64,000 nt of DNA. Source: Epiperipatus broadwayi (lineage: Eukaryota > Onychophora > Udeonychophora > Euonychophora > Peripatidae). The stretch's first letter is position 1. Each line of letters opens with the position of its first letter. The position numbers were made by a program, and so were the translations under genes. The notes under the pieces were generated by a model. That model saw only the letters and a program-made list of their open reading frames with translations, was not told where the DNA came from and did not search any database. Where the stretch lies: positions 3,527,081 through 3,591,080 of the forward strand of contig JAQFVV010000063.1 of assembly GCA_028023455.1 (NCBI GenBank), given 5' to 3'. Positions 1-12,722 of the stretch are shown here, one piece after another.

Positions 1-89
1 CTTGTGCAACACATTTTTATACTGCATATATATATATATATATATAATTAAACATGGTTCACTTAGTAATACTTTTAAGTTGGTCTAAT

Positions 90-515
90 AAAGGGTCATT
101 TAGCTCTTGACCATAATCACAATTCTTTGCTAATGTCCTCAGTGCTATATCATAGTCCTGATCTTTTTCACAAAGTAGGTAGTTTCTGTTCCTCAATCAC
201 AGCCATGCCATCCATTTAAATATTTGTAGGTGTGAAATAAATGTTTAGTTTTTCCTTCAGCTCCTGATATGGAACTTCTTTGGAGATCTTAGGGTCGCAG
301 AGTTGATTTGGCAATTTCAATATACCTTTTTCTTTTAACCACATAAAGGTAGACACTTTTATTTTATCATTCTCAGTTTTATTTATTAGCATATATTTTT
401 GAATATGATCTACATAACTTCCAAAAACAGGCATTATCCATACTGGATTTAGAATATTGTTACTTAGTAACACCATTTGGCTTGTTAGTTGAACATCTAT
501 TTTCACATAGACCAT
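90..515 (-). pseudogene. Ty3/gypsy gag fragment
   Basis: Read on the minus strand, an open frame of 99 codons (515 down to 216) resembles the retrotransposon gag/capsid domain. It has a segment like ENDKIKVSTFMWL followed by YQELKEKLNIYFTP, which matches the usual gag pattern of a length-controlled helix before a 'FKELVEVLTKHF' type helix. After an in-frame break the similarity continues to about 90 with RNYLLCEKDQDYDIALRTL and a CDYG motif, the next capsid helices. No LTR or pol is attached in this orientation, so it is an isolated remnant. It is unrelated in orientation to the gypsy copy starting at 1406. Confidence 0.6.
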
Positions 516-1405
516 GGAGATTTATTTTAAAACTATTTTGCTATATTTCACTGAATTTTTTTCTCCATTGTTGACTGTGCCATTTTTAATATCCCGAGGG
601 TATTAATATCTCAATAGTAGTCGGGAGACCATAAACACATTTGAAGTAACAACAGTTCTATAAATTACTATATTATATACTAATAACAGTTTTATTCAAT
701 GTTAAATGAGAAAATAGAAAAAGAAATACTGAGTAAATAATGATTAGAAATCCTTACAGTCTATAAATAAACTTCTTGCATGTGTCTATTTCTACACACA
801 CAGTATAATTATAATTCATTGCATTGCATCTCAAATGAAGAAAGTTCTTCACTCATCAATTCTATTATGACGACTGCAATATATATATATAAACAACGAA
901 CTTAATCTTTGATAGCTATAATGTCAACAATATGCAGTCTATCCACTGCTAATGGAATATGCAAAACTTATAATTATATAATGCTGAAAATACTATAAAA
1001 TAATAATTTGTATAATTATAATATTTCTATGCCATAATGATACAGCTTAATGACAAATGATAATTATTTCTTAAATGTATGCTATAATTTACTACATATA
1101 TCAGATTATTAATTAACATAAAAATATTATATGTACAGCATATAATATATAAAAATTTTATAAAGAGGAAATTGACATTTGACTTGACTCTTAATTGCAA
1201 ATGTTAATTGAACAATGCTACACTATCCTTATTCAATTTAAAAGCAATATTACTACAGCAAAAAGTTAAGTTGAAATTATTATATTGAGATTCTACTGTA
1301 TTAGTAAATAGACATTAACTACAGCAACAGTAACGGTTCAGATATTCTAGTGAGATTGTGAGCTGACCAAATTGTTGTTGGTCAATTTGGATGTGAAATA
1401 TATAT

Positions 1406-2144
1406 TGAAATTATTATAGTTTTATTAAAATGTTATCTTAAAAGTAAAGATCATTACATGAAATAAATATTGAAATAATTGTACTTTATTTATAATGTAA
1501 TAAAGATCATTACCAAATGTAAAATGTCCATTAAGAAAAGAAAATTAATATGAACTATAATTAAATTTATGAAGTCGAAACAGAAATTATCAGACTGAGA
1601 ATAAACTCACCACCTGAAGCCTTCCAATTGGCTGAAATTCTCCAAAAATAGCAAAAGAAATAAAAAGAATAAAAGCTGAGGCAGAATAAAAAACACTCTT
1701 TTTTTTCTTGTTTGAAAACTAATAGAAGCAGCAGAAGAAAATCAGCGGGGACCATCATTTCCCAGGATTTCAGCTCCTATAGATCATCAAGCTGACTAGA
1801 GACTTGAAAACAGATTATCCCAATGATTGAGGTGGTAAAAATCTGTTTACTATTATCTGTGAATCTAGTATGGTATGTAATACTAGACAGTAAATCAATA
1901 AGCACTGTCCATTCTATTTACTCTAATTGTCTATAATTGTATAATGCTAGACCATAATTAGAAGAGTAGTGTTTATTATTAAAATGAATTACGTAAATAT
2001 TCTATAATTAAATAGTGTAATTATAAGCATTTTGAGTCGCTGGTTTATTGTGTCCTCCATTATTCTACAAAAAATTAGTTGCATTCTTACTCCTAAATAA
2101 AATAGGGTTTTCTTATGAGGGAATTAGGAGCTAAGAACATTGCA
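1406..2144 (+). repeat. 5' LTR of the gypsy element
   Basis: About 739 bp. It aligns with 6002-6930 through landmarks such as AATAAAGATCATTACCAAATG (trim one base at each end), AGACTGAGAATAAACTCACC and the terminal GGAATTAGGAGC. The internal sequence begins right after TTGCA at 2144. No convincing primer-binding tRNA match was identified by eye. Confidence 0.8.
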
Positions 2145-2481
2145 AGTCTTGACTCAGTTGTCTTTCGAATATAGCCATAAGGGAAATTGGTTCAGTCAAA
2201 GTTCCAATCTAGTTATAGAAATTATATGGGTTCAAGTTCAAGTAGTGACTAAAATTACCATAAGGGAAATTGGTGGTGAAATTGTAATTTTGACAGTCAG
2301 CAACAATTGGAAAAAATACAATGCTTCTTTGCTCAGACCTGTATTTCAGAATTCGATGTAAGCAATGGTGTTGAATGTTCATTGTATGTAACACAAATTG
2401 AGAATTTTTAAAAATTAAATGAAATGTAGGACAATATACACAAGGTAGTGATACTCTTATGCTTTTCAGGTAGAAAGGTCA

Positions 2482-3000
2482 ATGGCTAACAGATTATGTG
2501 AACCTGCATTAATGGATGATGTACTGTATGAGGGAATAATAAAAATGCTAAATAACTATTTTAGTTCTGGGCCATCTTGCCACATAGCTCACTTAAAATT
2601 AAAAAATAGGAAGCAAATGAAGGGTGAGAACACTAAAGAGCATGGTGGAACTCTTAGAGAATTAGTAAAAGATTGCAAATATGGTGTTTTGTAACATGTC
2701 TGGCAACAGGCTCAGACAACAATTTTTAACAAAGCCAGATATAACGTGATATGGCAATTAAAAAAGATATAGCTTACGAGTTGATATTAGAGCAACACAT
2801 GTTTTAAAAATAAAAGATGATAGCTTAAATGCAGCAGTCTATAAAACGAATTACCATACCTGAAAAAAATCAGTATATACAAAGGAGGATAATGCCACTT
2901 GTTATTGCTGTGGCAAAGTGGGACACAAAGTAAAATATTATACATGGAAAAAGGAAATGTTTTAAGTGTATGCTTAAAAGTCATTTGTTGCAGGTATGTA
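2482..3000 (+). pseudogene. gypsy gag with CCHC zinc knuckle remnant
   Basis: The open stretch at 2482-2694 (70 codons) looks like the C-terminal half of a gypsy capsid, with LLNNYFSSGPS and TLRELVKDCKYG as the usual capsid helices. Further frames broken by stops continue the match. At 2900-2941 a nucleocapsid zinc knuckle is readable as CYCCGKVGHKVKYY: the spacing is CX2CX4HX4C, but the last cysteine is a tyrosine. The protein would pack element RNA in a virus-like particle in the cytoplasm. Here it is broken by several stops. Confidence 0.65.
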
Positions 3001-3119
3001 GAAAAACTGATAATCAGGACAGCTATGAAAACCTCTTCACAAAAAAACGAGGGGAGGCAAAATAGCTAATAGATAAGGTGTCGAAAGTATGGAAATTACT
3101 GGGTCAAAGCAAATTATGA

Positions 3120-4690
3120 TGAAAATACAAATCTGTAGTAAAAGTATTTTCGTGGTAATAGGTAGTGGCTCAGAGATACCCATAATGTTTGAAAAAGATT
3201 GAAAGCACTGTCAGCTAATTATGCTCATATCCCAATAGAGAAGGCAAACATTAAGGCTAAAGATGTTAATGGAAATACATTTAAATTACTAGGTCATATA
3301 ACATCCAATAAAACATTGGGCAAAAACAGTTTACCTACCATTATATATAGTAAAAGGAAACATTAGTCCTATAATCAGTAGAGAATGGTTTTACATGATG
3401 AGAATTCAGGTCACTATCACTGGAACATTGAATTCAAAAGAAATATCCAGACTTGTTTAGTGATAAATTAGGTTCAATATTAACTATCCCAATAGAGATC
3501 GAATGACTTGAAAATGCATACCCAGTCGTGAGTAAATTGTGCAAAATCCTATTTATACAAAAAGGAAAGTAGAAGAGAAAATTCAGGGATTGGTTAATAA
3601 AGGCATATTGATCCCACTAGAAATGTCAGATTGGGTCACATCTGTAGTGGTAACAACAAAATCTAATGGGCTTATCCAAATATGTGGTGATTATAGAATA
3701 ATGGTAAACAAATATTTAAACAAGAGAACATATCCAGTGCTGAATGCGAGAGAAGTATTAGCCAGTCTTCAAAAAGCCTCTCACTTTGCAAATCTAGACC
3801 TTAACTACACCTTCCACCAAATTCCAGTTACAAATTAATCAGCAGAAATATTAATCTTAACAATCCCTATGGGTTATTTAAATATAATCGGCTGCAGTGT
3901 GGGATTATTATGGCACCAAGTATTTTTCAAGCAAAAATTGATACTTTATTACAGTTGTTAGAGGGTGTAATACTTAGATAACATTCTTATTTCAGCTGGA
4001 TCTGAAGAACTGTTCATGTCAAAGGTTTTAAAGTATGTGATAAATTAGAGAAATTCAGTGTCAAATGCATAGAAAAGCATTTGGAACACAACAAAATTAC
4101 AGTTCCTAGGACATGTAATCTCAACAAGGGTAAATGTCCATCGCCTGAGAAAGTGCGAGCTGTGAAAAATGCCAGCAAGCTCAGAAATATTAAGGAACTC
4201 CAAGCATATTTAAGTCTGATAAATTACTTTGAGCCTTTTTTGCAGAATACAGCAAAAGTAGCTAAACCATTGTATGAATTATTAAAGAAAAATCAGAAAT
4301 AGAATTGGTTACAAATTCATGAAGTGTTTATACAAACAAAAGCCCTTCTGTCTGAAAAATTATTAGTCCATTTCGATAATCTAGAAGTGGGAGCAGTTAT
4401 ATGCCATACCTGTTACAATGGAGAATGACTTTTCAAAAGCCGTGAGAAACTATAACCAGATCAATAAAGAGACTGGCTATTATGTTCGGTTTTAAAAAAA
4501 TTTCATCAGTATTGTTTTGGTTGGTCTTTTCAAAATAGTGACTGATCACAAAGCATTGTTAGGAATATTGGTGAATGCTAAGCTAGCTCCAGATCATTTG
4601 AGCCTACATATATTAAGATGGAGAAATATACTATTAGCATATGATTATCAGCTGATATATAGGAAAAAGAAAAATATCACACACTGATGT
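3120..4690 (+). pseudogene. gypsy protease, reverse transcriptase and RNase H remnant
   Basis: A protease-like stretch near 3148-3185 reads VVIGSGS where the family has an aspartate (D-S/T-G), so the active-site residue is lost. The clearest reverse transcriptase part is the 99-codon frame at 3539-3838, with KGILIPLEMSDWVTSVV, an ICGDYR motif and HFANLDLNYTFHQI, equivalent to palm motif A and its neighbours. The catalytic YLDD box is at about 3971-3991 and reads YLDNIL, one aspartate changed. Frame 4081-4302 is the connection or thumb region (FLGLLNYY-like LSLINYFEPFL). RNase H similarity follows to about 4690, including VTDHK-like sequence. Stops and frameshifts separate these pieces. Confidence 0.8.
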
Positions 4691-5099
4691 GCTATATAGA
4701 AATCCAGATAAAGATGAACCACATAGTAATGAAATAGAAGTTTTAGAGTCTGAAATCCTGAATAGCAACCCACTTGCAAAGTGGATAAGGGCCAATGAAA
4801 GTTACCAGCTACTTATAAGTTGGATAAGTAAAGGCTGGCCAACTAAGAAACCTCAGTGCAGTGTTTCTGCTTTTTGGATGAATCAGGAAAATCTATCCAT
4901 TAACTAAGGTCGTGTTATGATGGGAGATAAGGGTAGACAAAGAATCTTCAAGTGTTGCATGAAGGATATTCGGGCATTGTATGCACAGAAGTGTTAGCAT
5001 ATAGTTATGTTTGATGGCCTACTATAACAGTTGATGTAGACAAATATATAAAGAAATGCTCAGGGTGTTACTTTGAAATAAATATGCAAACTAAAACAT

Positions 5100-5654
5100 A
5101 TGTAGGTTGGCCTAAGCAACTAAATCTTGGCAAAGACTCCATTGGGATGCAGAATACGTCAATGGAAAGATACTTTTTATACTTACAGATATCCCTCATT
5201 AAAAAATCCGATTGCGAGAGAAACAATAGAGAACCTGAATGAAATATTTTCATATCATGGATTAACAGAAGTAATTGTTTCCAATAATGGCACAGGTTTT
5301 ACTGCACAAACAATGGATGACTATTTCATAAATACAGGTATCAAACACATCTGTATATCTTTTTATCATCTTGCATTGAATGGGTTAAGAAAATGCTGTT
5401 CAGCAAGTAAAAACAACTTAAGAAAATTAATAATGGTGATATGTATGAATGTATGTTGCAATGTTATATTAGCTTTCCACTCATCTATGACTACAGGAAA
5501 ATCTTTAGCTGAATTACTGATGGTCAGAAAATTGCAAACTAAATTATCAATGCTAATTCCAAAACTGTGTGAACACTGGGAATATGGTGATATAAAAGAT
5601 AAATTCATAAAAGGTGAGAATGTCTGGATACGGGACTTGCTGAAAAATAATTAG
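5100..5654 (+). pseudogene. gypsy integrase remnant
   Basis: The frame 5127-5654 contains an integrase core segment with a HGLTEVIVSNNGTGF motif. This is the family's second catalytic aspartate region (VSDNG), and here the aspartate is an asparagine. A later stretch with ITGKSPAELL-like sequence and GENVWIRD matches the C-terminal part of gypsy integrases. The region just before 5127 and around 5390 is frameshifted, including the site of the catalytic glutamate. The integrase would insert the element cDNA into the genome; this copy cannot. Confidence 0.75.
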
Positions 5655-6001
5655 ATAAAAGGGATAATTACAGGTAAATTATCCAAACAAATAATAAAAG
5701 TGCAAACAGATAAAGATGCCGAATATCAAAGACACTTAAATCATGTTTAACAACATCAAACAGAAGAAATAGAAGGCCCAGAAATAAAAATAAATGCTAA
5801 CAGCAAAACAAATTACTGGCGAAAAACAAGAAATAGTTGAGTTAATAGTAGAAAAAGTAATACTGAACCAGAGAAGATGGAATCTGATGAAGTGGCGGAA
5901 ATCAGCAAGAAGTACTAGCAGATCAAACAGAAACTCAGCCAGAGACAGTGAATGGATCACCGAGACTTCAAAGATAAATGCCCAAGAAATTAGAAGAGTA
6001 T

Positions 6002-6930
6002 TGAAATGATTATAATTTCATTAAAGGGTTACTTAAAAGTAAAGATCACTACATTAAATATACATGTTGAAATGTTTTTAGTTTAGAATGTTGTATTAAA
6101 ATTAGATTGTTACATGAAATAAATATTGAAATGATTGCCCTTTATTTAAAATGTAATAAAGATCATTACCAAATGAAAAATGTCTCTTAACCAAAGAAAT
6201 TTAATTAATGTATACCATAATTAAATTTATGAAGTTGAAAAGGAACTAATCAGACTGAGAATAAACTCACCACCTGGAACCTTCCCATTGGCTGAAATCT
6301 CCAGAAATGACAAAAAAGTGAAAAGGATAAAAGCTGAGGCAGAACAAAAATCACTCTCTTTCTTCATATGAAAACCAGTATAAGCAGTAGGAGAAAATCA
6401 GTGGGTGACATTTTTTTTCAGGATGTCACCTACTGTAGGTCATCAAGCTGATTAGGGACTTTGAAACAGATCACCCTGATCTTATGTTTTATTATGCCTC
6501 AAGGGCCACAAAGATTGATAGTCAAGCATTGGTGGTCGAGAGGTCAGCGACAGCTGAAGCAGTTGTCCCGGTTAGCGGGGTTGCTTCCCGGCTGATGCTA
6601 TGACATATGAGAAAAAAAAAAGATTAAGATAGTCAAAATCTGCTTGCTATTATCTGTGTATCTAGGATGATATATAATACAAGATAGTAAATCAATAAGT
6701 TCTGTTTGTTATAGTAACTTTTGTGTATATATAATGCTACATTATAATTAGATTAGTACTGTTCATTATTAACTGAATTATGAAATATTCTATAATTAAA
6801 TAGTGTAATTATAACATTTTGAATTGCTGATTTATGTTATTCTTCATTATTCTACCAAAAATTAATTTTATTCTTACCCCTAAATAAAATAAGTTTTCTT
6901 ATAAGGGAATTAGGAGCCAACAACATTGCA
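6002..6930 (+). repeat. 3' LTR of the gypsy element, interrupted by a SINE
   Basis: It matches the 5' LTR end to end but is about 190 bp longer. Most of the excess is a tRNA-derived SINE at about 6519-6621 plus some flanking sequence. The LTRs have diverged visibly by substitutions and small indels, so the SINE joined an already established LTR. Confidence 0.8.
6519..6621 (+). mobile_element. tRNA-derived SINE nested in the 3' LTR
   Basis: The copy begins CAAGCATTGGTGGTCGAGAG, which contains a degenerate pol III A box (TGGTCGAGAG). It ends GCTTCCCGGCTGATGC, ATGACATATGAG and an A-run. The same consensus occurs in the opposite orientation at 37790-37890, with a better B box. The pol III promoter would drive its transcription, and a LINE would supply reverse transcriptase in trans. 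The sequence is absent from the 5' LTR, which proves it is an insertion. Confidence 0.75.
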
Positions 6931-8197
6931 GGATATAACTCCATCATTGTTTTAGAGAGAAAACATATACAACATTCATTACAATTCTGTCAGACACATA
7001 GAAACAAAATGGTATAATATATGATATAGTAAACTAGTAAATTTCTTTAATAAAACTACAATCCAGTCATATAAGGTTGTTTACTTACCAGTATGCATTT
7101 TAAAATAAAGGATCCACCTTATGTCTAACTTTATGAATCTAATACACAACATATTGCAACCTTCACGTCTGAGCTTATAGGCATTGCTTTAATGTGAATA
7201 TTTTTCTTCTTATGTATAACAAGATACTAATAGTTCATATATATATATAGAATAAATTTTGTGTGTTTTTAAAATATAATAATAAGTATAAAACTAAATA
7301 TAATATTTTAAAAATAATATTATGATTTTAGATAAAATAAACATTGCTATAGAAACTAGTCGCAAATGACTGGGAGAAAAATAAAAATGTTGCTATGGGA
7401 ACCAACAGAAGCTTTCAAAACTCATCTGCTTTTCAAGAAACCATGGAAAGAATTGTAACATCAATGTGTCTTGTACTAGATATAAGTAAAAAAAAAATTG
7501 TAAGGATTTTTTAAGTTTATATCATGCATTTTATGAGGTAGAGAATCCTCTAGGATGTTTTCCCTAACCTTTCCAGTATTGTAGCTGAATATAAAGCTGT
7601 AGGCAAAAATATGCCTTAAAAATTAACCTTGATTCTGCTGATCTATTCATCAATATTGAATACTGAAGAAATATTTGACAGTTACTTGCTATAAAAGGAA
7701 AACTAGTCATCTAAAATGATTATTCCATTATTCCATTGAAATGTACTTTTATAAATTAATCTGAAAATCTGTTTATTTTAAGTGCTCAGAAGAAAATTAC
7801 TATGAAAACTCTCGTAAGAAAACTGCCCCAAAATGAACCAAAAGAAGCTATAATATTAATTGTAAGCAGACATTAAAATTTAATGATTAATGGTCATGTT
7901 CCCATATTTACAGATACAAGATATATGTGTGAGCTCACAAAGACATTAGAATAAATCAAATGAACTTTCTATAGCTATCCTCAAAAATATTCTAAGTTAA
8001 AAAGATTTTTTTCTTACGTGTGATCGTGGTATAATTTGTTTTTATTATTATTTTAATTAAATTTGATGATGTTAATAATTTTATTGTTTGTCACTTTTCA
8101 TTCGAACCAAGCTGATTATTTATTTTGTTAAAGTAATAAGACGTAATGATGAGGAAATATAAATGAATGTGTAGGAAACTTGTTTTTATTCATATTA

Positions 8198-9128
8198 ATA
8201 CAGCATCGATTGATCCACGCCATAAGATGGCGCTGTTTCTATGCTAAAGCACATAAATGCTATTTACAAGGCCGCTCATAAATCTTACGGCCTAGTAAAC
8301 TGTTCAACCACTAAGATGTTGAAGTGCACCCATTACCCCAACATCTCTAGTATGTTGAACATTATTAGCGACGAGTATGCAAGACTCAATAGACATTACT
8401 CTTAACTATTGTACAGCGTATGATGTGAAGGTTTCTGTATTTTGAATGTCGAAAGCTATATTATAAGGTTTTTTTTTTTGGCTTCGATGTATTTTTTTTA
8501 ATTTTCGTTCGTAAAAATTGTAAGATTTTCCAAACGCCCCTGGTTTCGTTGGCAGGGGTCAGAATTCAGTTAATGAGGATTGTTAGTCACAATTCGGCAA
8601 AGTTCACGATCAAGTTGCGCACTTTCCAACACTTTTTCAAGATCAAAACATTTCAATGGCAGACTACAGAAGCAATGCGGTGGCATTTCTTCAACAGAGA
8701 AATATTCTCCTCATCCAGAAGAACTGCCTTTGTGGTAGTTTAATGAAAGTAAAAAGCCAAAAAAAATAAAAAAAGTTACTTAAAAAAAAAAAACCGTAAT
8801 CAAAAGCGAAAAAAAAAAAAGTTACTTAAAAAAAAAAAAAAGACCGTAATCCAATTTTGTCAAACAACCAGTTTTACAAAAAAAAAAAAAAATAAAGAAA
8901 AAAAAGGTTTTTACAAAACGTATTAAAAAAAAAATTTAAAAATCAATTTATTTATTTAAAAAAAAAAAAAAATACGGTCCCAAAAAAAAAAAAAAATCCA
9001 AACCAAAAAAACAACAACACGATAACATTACAAAATAATAATAATCAAATCAGCTGGGTAAAGTTATATCTATTCGTTTTTCACTAGCAACAGCGCCATC
9101 TTATGGCGTAGATCAATCGATGCTGTAT
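8198..9128. mobile_element. TA-flanked terminal-inverted-repeat DNA element, copy D1
   Basis: The ends are inverted repeats of about 40 bp: ATACAGCATCGATTGATC at 8198 and its near-perfect complement ending at 9128. Each side is flanked by TA, as for Tc1/mariner-superfamily target duplication. The TIRs also share GCCATAAGATGGCGCTG. The interior (931-bp element) has no intact ORF, and its 3' third is a run of A-tracts with repeated GTTACTT and CCGTAATC words. A longer relative is at 15495-16703. I do not recognise a transposase, so the superfamily rests on the TA and TIR alone. Confidence 0.75.
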
Positions 9129-9994
9129 TACCAACCTGTCAATTAAAAATAAATTGTATTCAGCCTCTCCACCATGTACACGGTTGCCTGTTAGTTGTCT
9201 TTAAATTTGCCTAAACCAAAATTTAATTTGCCGAATATTGTATTTTTTTAATTATTTTATTGTTATCAGGATTTATTTCCAATTGTTAAGAAGGATGTTA
9301 CATATATATGTATTACTAATGTCATTATAAACAAATTGATCTTTACAAACAAAAAAATCATTTTATTAATATTATAATCATAAATTTATTTCTGCTGTTA
9401 TTAAAGATGTCAGTATCTTTGACCTGTGGTTGTAGTATGATGCCTAACTAAATATTAAAAAGTTCAGACATTCCGGTTGAAGTGTAGAATTAAATATCAT
9501 TGATCTTATAAATAAAACTCTCCAGTGCTCATGATTGCTGATTTTAATGGATATTAAATGAGTTTTATTAAAAATCAAATAGCTATTCATGATAATGAAT
9601 GTACCATTTCAAAATTTCAACCATATAAATCTCAGTATGAATACTGCTTTGATTAGAATTTGATAATATAAGGACTATAATAATTCTGGCAATGACAACA
9701 AGGAATGTTGGATTTCATTATAAGTATTGAAGCAAGTGAAAGATGCATATGAAATTCAGACTTCTGTAATTAATAAACAACCACCTAATTTATGATAAAA
9801 TATAAATATTATGATAATTGTGATATTTTCTTTACTCGCTGCTGTAGACATTAAAGTTCTTAATTCATTTAGGGTTGACTTAGTTCTTGGACTGTTTCAA
9901 GTTTATATTGGTATATTCTTATAGTAAGACAAAGAATTGTAGTTTGTTAAAAATAATTGAATGACTTTATTGCTTAGGAGTTCATAAGTCTCAA

Positions 9995-10072
9995 GTCCAG
10001 AAATGCCAGAACTGGAATTGATCCAAGGACCAAACATTCCACTTAATTACTGCTCTAAACCATGCAGGTCAT
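9995..10072 (-). mobile_element. tRNA-derived SINE head
   Basis: On the minus strand a tRNA-like segment reads GCATGGTTTAGAGCAGTAAT (A-box-like) followed about 35 nt later by TTGGATCAATTCCAG (B-box-like, matching GGTTCRANTCC with changes). It has no intact cloverleaf, so I call it a SINE fragment rather than a tRNA gene. Confidence 0.5.
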
Positions 10073-10447
10073 TGTATGCTATTAACCATTCATAGTTAGA
10101 TGGCCACACCATTATTTTAATATCTTTTTTGTTCCTATGATTGAAATCCAATGTCATGTTTATTCAAAAGAGTAACTCATCTTGGCATCCTTTTTAATGC
10201 AGAAAGAGTTAGTTTCATTTTGTTATTATAATGATTGTAATTATTAATTGATTATTTATGCTCTGAATGATTAGCCATTGTTCATATGTATGTTATTGTT
10301 TTTCATATGTTCATGTTAGTAAGCAATTTGAAAATGCTATTCTATTAATATACATTTATTATCAACGAAACATTGTTATATGATATGGCATCAAAAATAT
10401 TTGTGTTATTCTGATTCTAAAATTTTCTCTAAAATGGAATTATAATT

Positions 10448-11530
10448 TGGTTTCAGAAGGAAAGTACAAAAGTTGCTTTTGATATTGTTGGAACAATTGC
10501 AGAGAGATATATTGAAAAAGATAAAGGAATTGGTGTATGTTTTATAGATTTGGAAAAAAAACATTTGATAGAGTAATCTGAAATAAACTTATGACCGTAT
10601 TAAAAAATAAAGAAATATTTTGGAATGTATATACTAAGTGAAGAATAAGAATTAGATGATGATGAAGTGAATACAGGAAGAGGAATTAGGCAAGGATGCT
10701 GTATTTCATCTGTGCTTTTTAATATTTATTTAAAAGACATATTAAATATTTAGATCATGGAGGAGATAATGCTGGAGATGGAATAATAGAATTATAAGAT
10801 TTGCAGATGATATTACCCTTAGGGTTGAGGATCAAGTTTTTAGGATATGTTGAATAAATTGGAGGAAGGATGAATGGAATTTGGAATGAAAATTGATGTT
10901 GAGAAGACCAAATTAGCAAGTTGAAATTGATGATAATATAGTTCATCAGGTATATGGATTTAGAGATTTGGGTAGTTGATCAAGTAAAGATGAAGTTAAA
11001 ATAATAATAGTATTGGTAAAAAAGGCACTTATTAAGAGAAATAAAGTATGTTGTGAATCTTTGAAGAGAGAATTAAGGAAAAGTTTAATTAAATGCTATG
11101 TATGGAGTGTACTATTGTATGGTCATGAAACAGAGATGATCAGTTCAGTAAAAAAATTATGAACAGATTGGATGACTTTAATACTATGTATGGAGTGTAC
11201 TATTGTATGGTCATGAAACATAGACAATGAGTAAAAAAATTATGAACAGATTGGATGACTTTTGAAATGTGGAGAAAAAGGGGGCAAAAAAAATAATTGA
11301 ATAAAACGAATTTTTGGAGAGTTGATGAAAAAAGATTGAGGAATTAGAGATAGAAAGAGAAACTGGATTGGACATATATTAAGAAGGAAAAATAATTTAA
11401 TGAAAGATGATCTATGGTGAATGGTGGATAGGAATAAGTAGAAAGGATGGCAATGGGATGAAATATGTGGAATTAAAGATGTGCGTAATGAAGAGAATGA
11501 ACTGGAGAAATGCATGAACTTATGATATAA
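10448..11530 (+). pseudogene. decayed LINE reverse transcriptase (LINE-A)
   Basis: Broken plus-strand frames spell out a non-LTR reverse transcriptase. Near 10540 is a motif A sequence (FIDLEKKTFDRV). FADD, the catalytic box of motif C, is at 10800-10811 followed by IT. MKIDVEKTKLA follows near 10880, and YVWSVLLYGHET near 11095 is the usual post-RT segment. A C-terminal KRNWIGHILRR motif sits near 11360. An 88-bp segment (from 11097 and again from 11185) is duplicated within it. Stops and frameshifts are frequent. No endonuclease domain is readable upstream, so the copy is 5' truncated. Confidence 0.75.
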
Positions 11531-12316
11531 CTGCTCTTATTTTTTGAAAAATATATTATGCAATATTAAGAATTGGCTTTCAGACCAAAATTGGCATATT
11601 TCTAAATGGAAAATGTGTCACTTGTTAAAATTTATGGATATTTTTTTAAAGCAGAACAGAAAATCAATAATAATGTTTGTCAAGGAATATAATGGATTTT
11701 ATATACATGTGTGTGAAAATTTTAATATTAACCCTTTGAAAACCAGGCGGCCATTGTTAATTTTTAAAAAAATTTACCCTAACTCTAATAACTTAGATAT
11801 TTTGTGTTTGAATGTAATAAATATAAAAAAAACATGTTGTAAAAGCAAGGTCATATATGAAAGAATGTAATGAAGCTGTTAAAATAATCATTTCATAAAG
11901 AAAAAGTTAAAAAAAATATTATTTATAATAGTTTTAAGAATGTTTATTTTTACACTGATTCACAAATCCTAAATTTTGAAATTCCAAATGATAAAATGAC
12001 ACTTTCATAAACAGCTTCATCACATCCGTCACAAAATTTCAAAAAAAAAAAGATGTATTGGAAGTCTTACCTGAGGTAATTTTTCACTGAGAAAATTACT
12101 AAAACAGCGGCCTTGCTGTGGTCCATTTTTCTTCTAGAGCCAGATGTGTCCATTTGTTCAAAAGTACCTATAACAAAATGAATGGTTTTTAGTGGAGAAA
12201 AAAGTAACAGAGCAGTGTATTGAAAAATAAATAAATAAACTCATAAAAAATAAAATGAATAAAAATAAATCAATAAAGATAATTTTTTATTATTATTAAC
12301 AATGATTACATGTGTG

Positions 12317-12722
12317 GAAGAAAGGCTGAGTTCAAATACATGGCACTATAACACAGAGTGGATGGATTGATGAAGCCAGAAACTGTGTATAAAATATCCT
12401 ATATTACATGAAATTCCAGTTGTGTAGCATAAACTTGTATATAAATATATTTATTATTTTGCATAAAAGATATGAAGAAAGGCTGAGTTCAAATACATGG
12501 CACTATAACACAGAGTGGATGGATTGATGAAGCCAGAAAGTGTGTATAAAATATCCTATATTACATGAAATTCCAGTTGTGTAGCATGAACTTGTATATA
12601 AATATATTTATTATTTTGCATAAAAAATATGAAGAAAGGCCGAGTTCAAATACATGGCACTGTAACAATAAGTGGATGGATTGAGGAAGCCAGAAAATCT
12701 ATACAATATCCTATATTACTTG
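12317..12722. repeat. 157-bp tandem repeat, about 2.6 copies
   Basis: The word GAAGAAAGGCTGAGTTCAAA recurs at 12317, 12474 and 12631 (last copy with one change), giving a period of 157 bp. Copies 1 and 2 are nearly identical. The third diverges and stops near 12722. Each unit includes TTGATGAAGCCAGAAAC or a variant, which resembles the core word of repeat families A and B. A GAGTTCAAAT stretch faintly recalls a pol III B box. Confidence 0.9.

Larger units (their letters stand above)
1406..6930 (+). mobile_element. degenerate Ty3/gypsy LTR retrotransposon
   Basis: Two similar long terminal repeats (1406-2144 and 6002-6930) bracket an internal region with gag, zinc knuckle, protease, reverse transcriptase, RNase H and integrase similarities in the standard Ty3/gypsy order. 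All frames carry stops and frameshifts, several catalytic residues are changed, and the LTRs differ at many positions. The element is therefore old and immobile. Both LTRs start TGAAAT and end in AACATTGCA, a TG...CA boundary. The five bases flanking the two ends do not match (TATAT versus GGATA), so a target-site duplication was either lost or the edge is off by a few bases. No envelope-like frame is seen. Confidence 0.85.

Noticed and set aside
11544-11870. The 108-codon plus-strand frame as a gene
   Set aside because: It crosses the boundary of the piggyBac-like element at 11732 and matches nothing I recognise.
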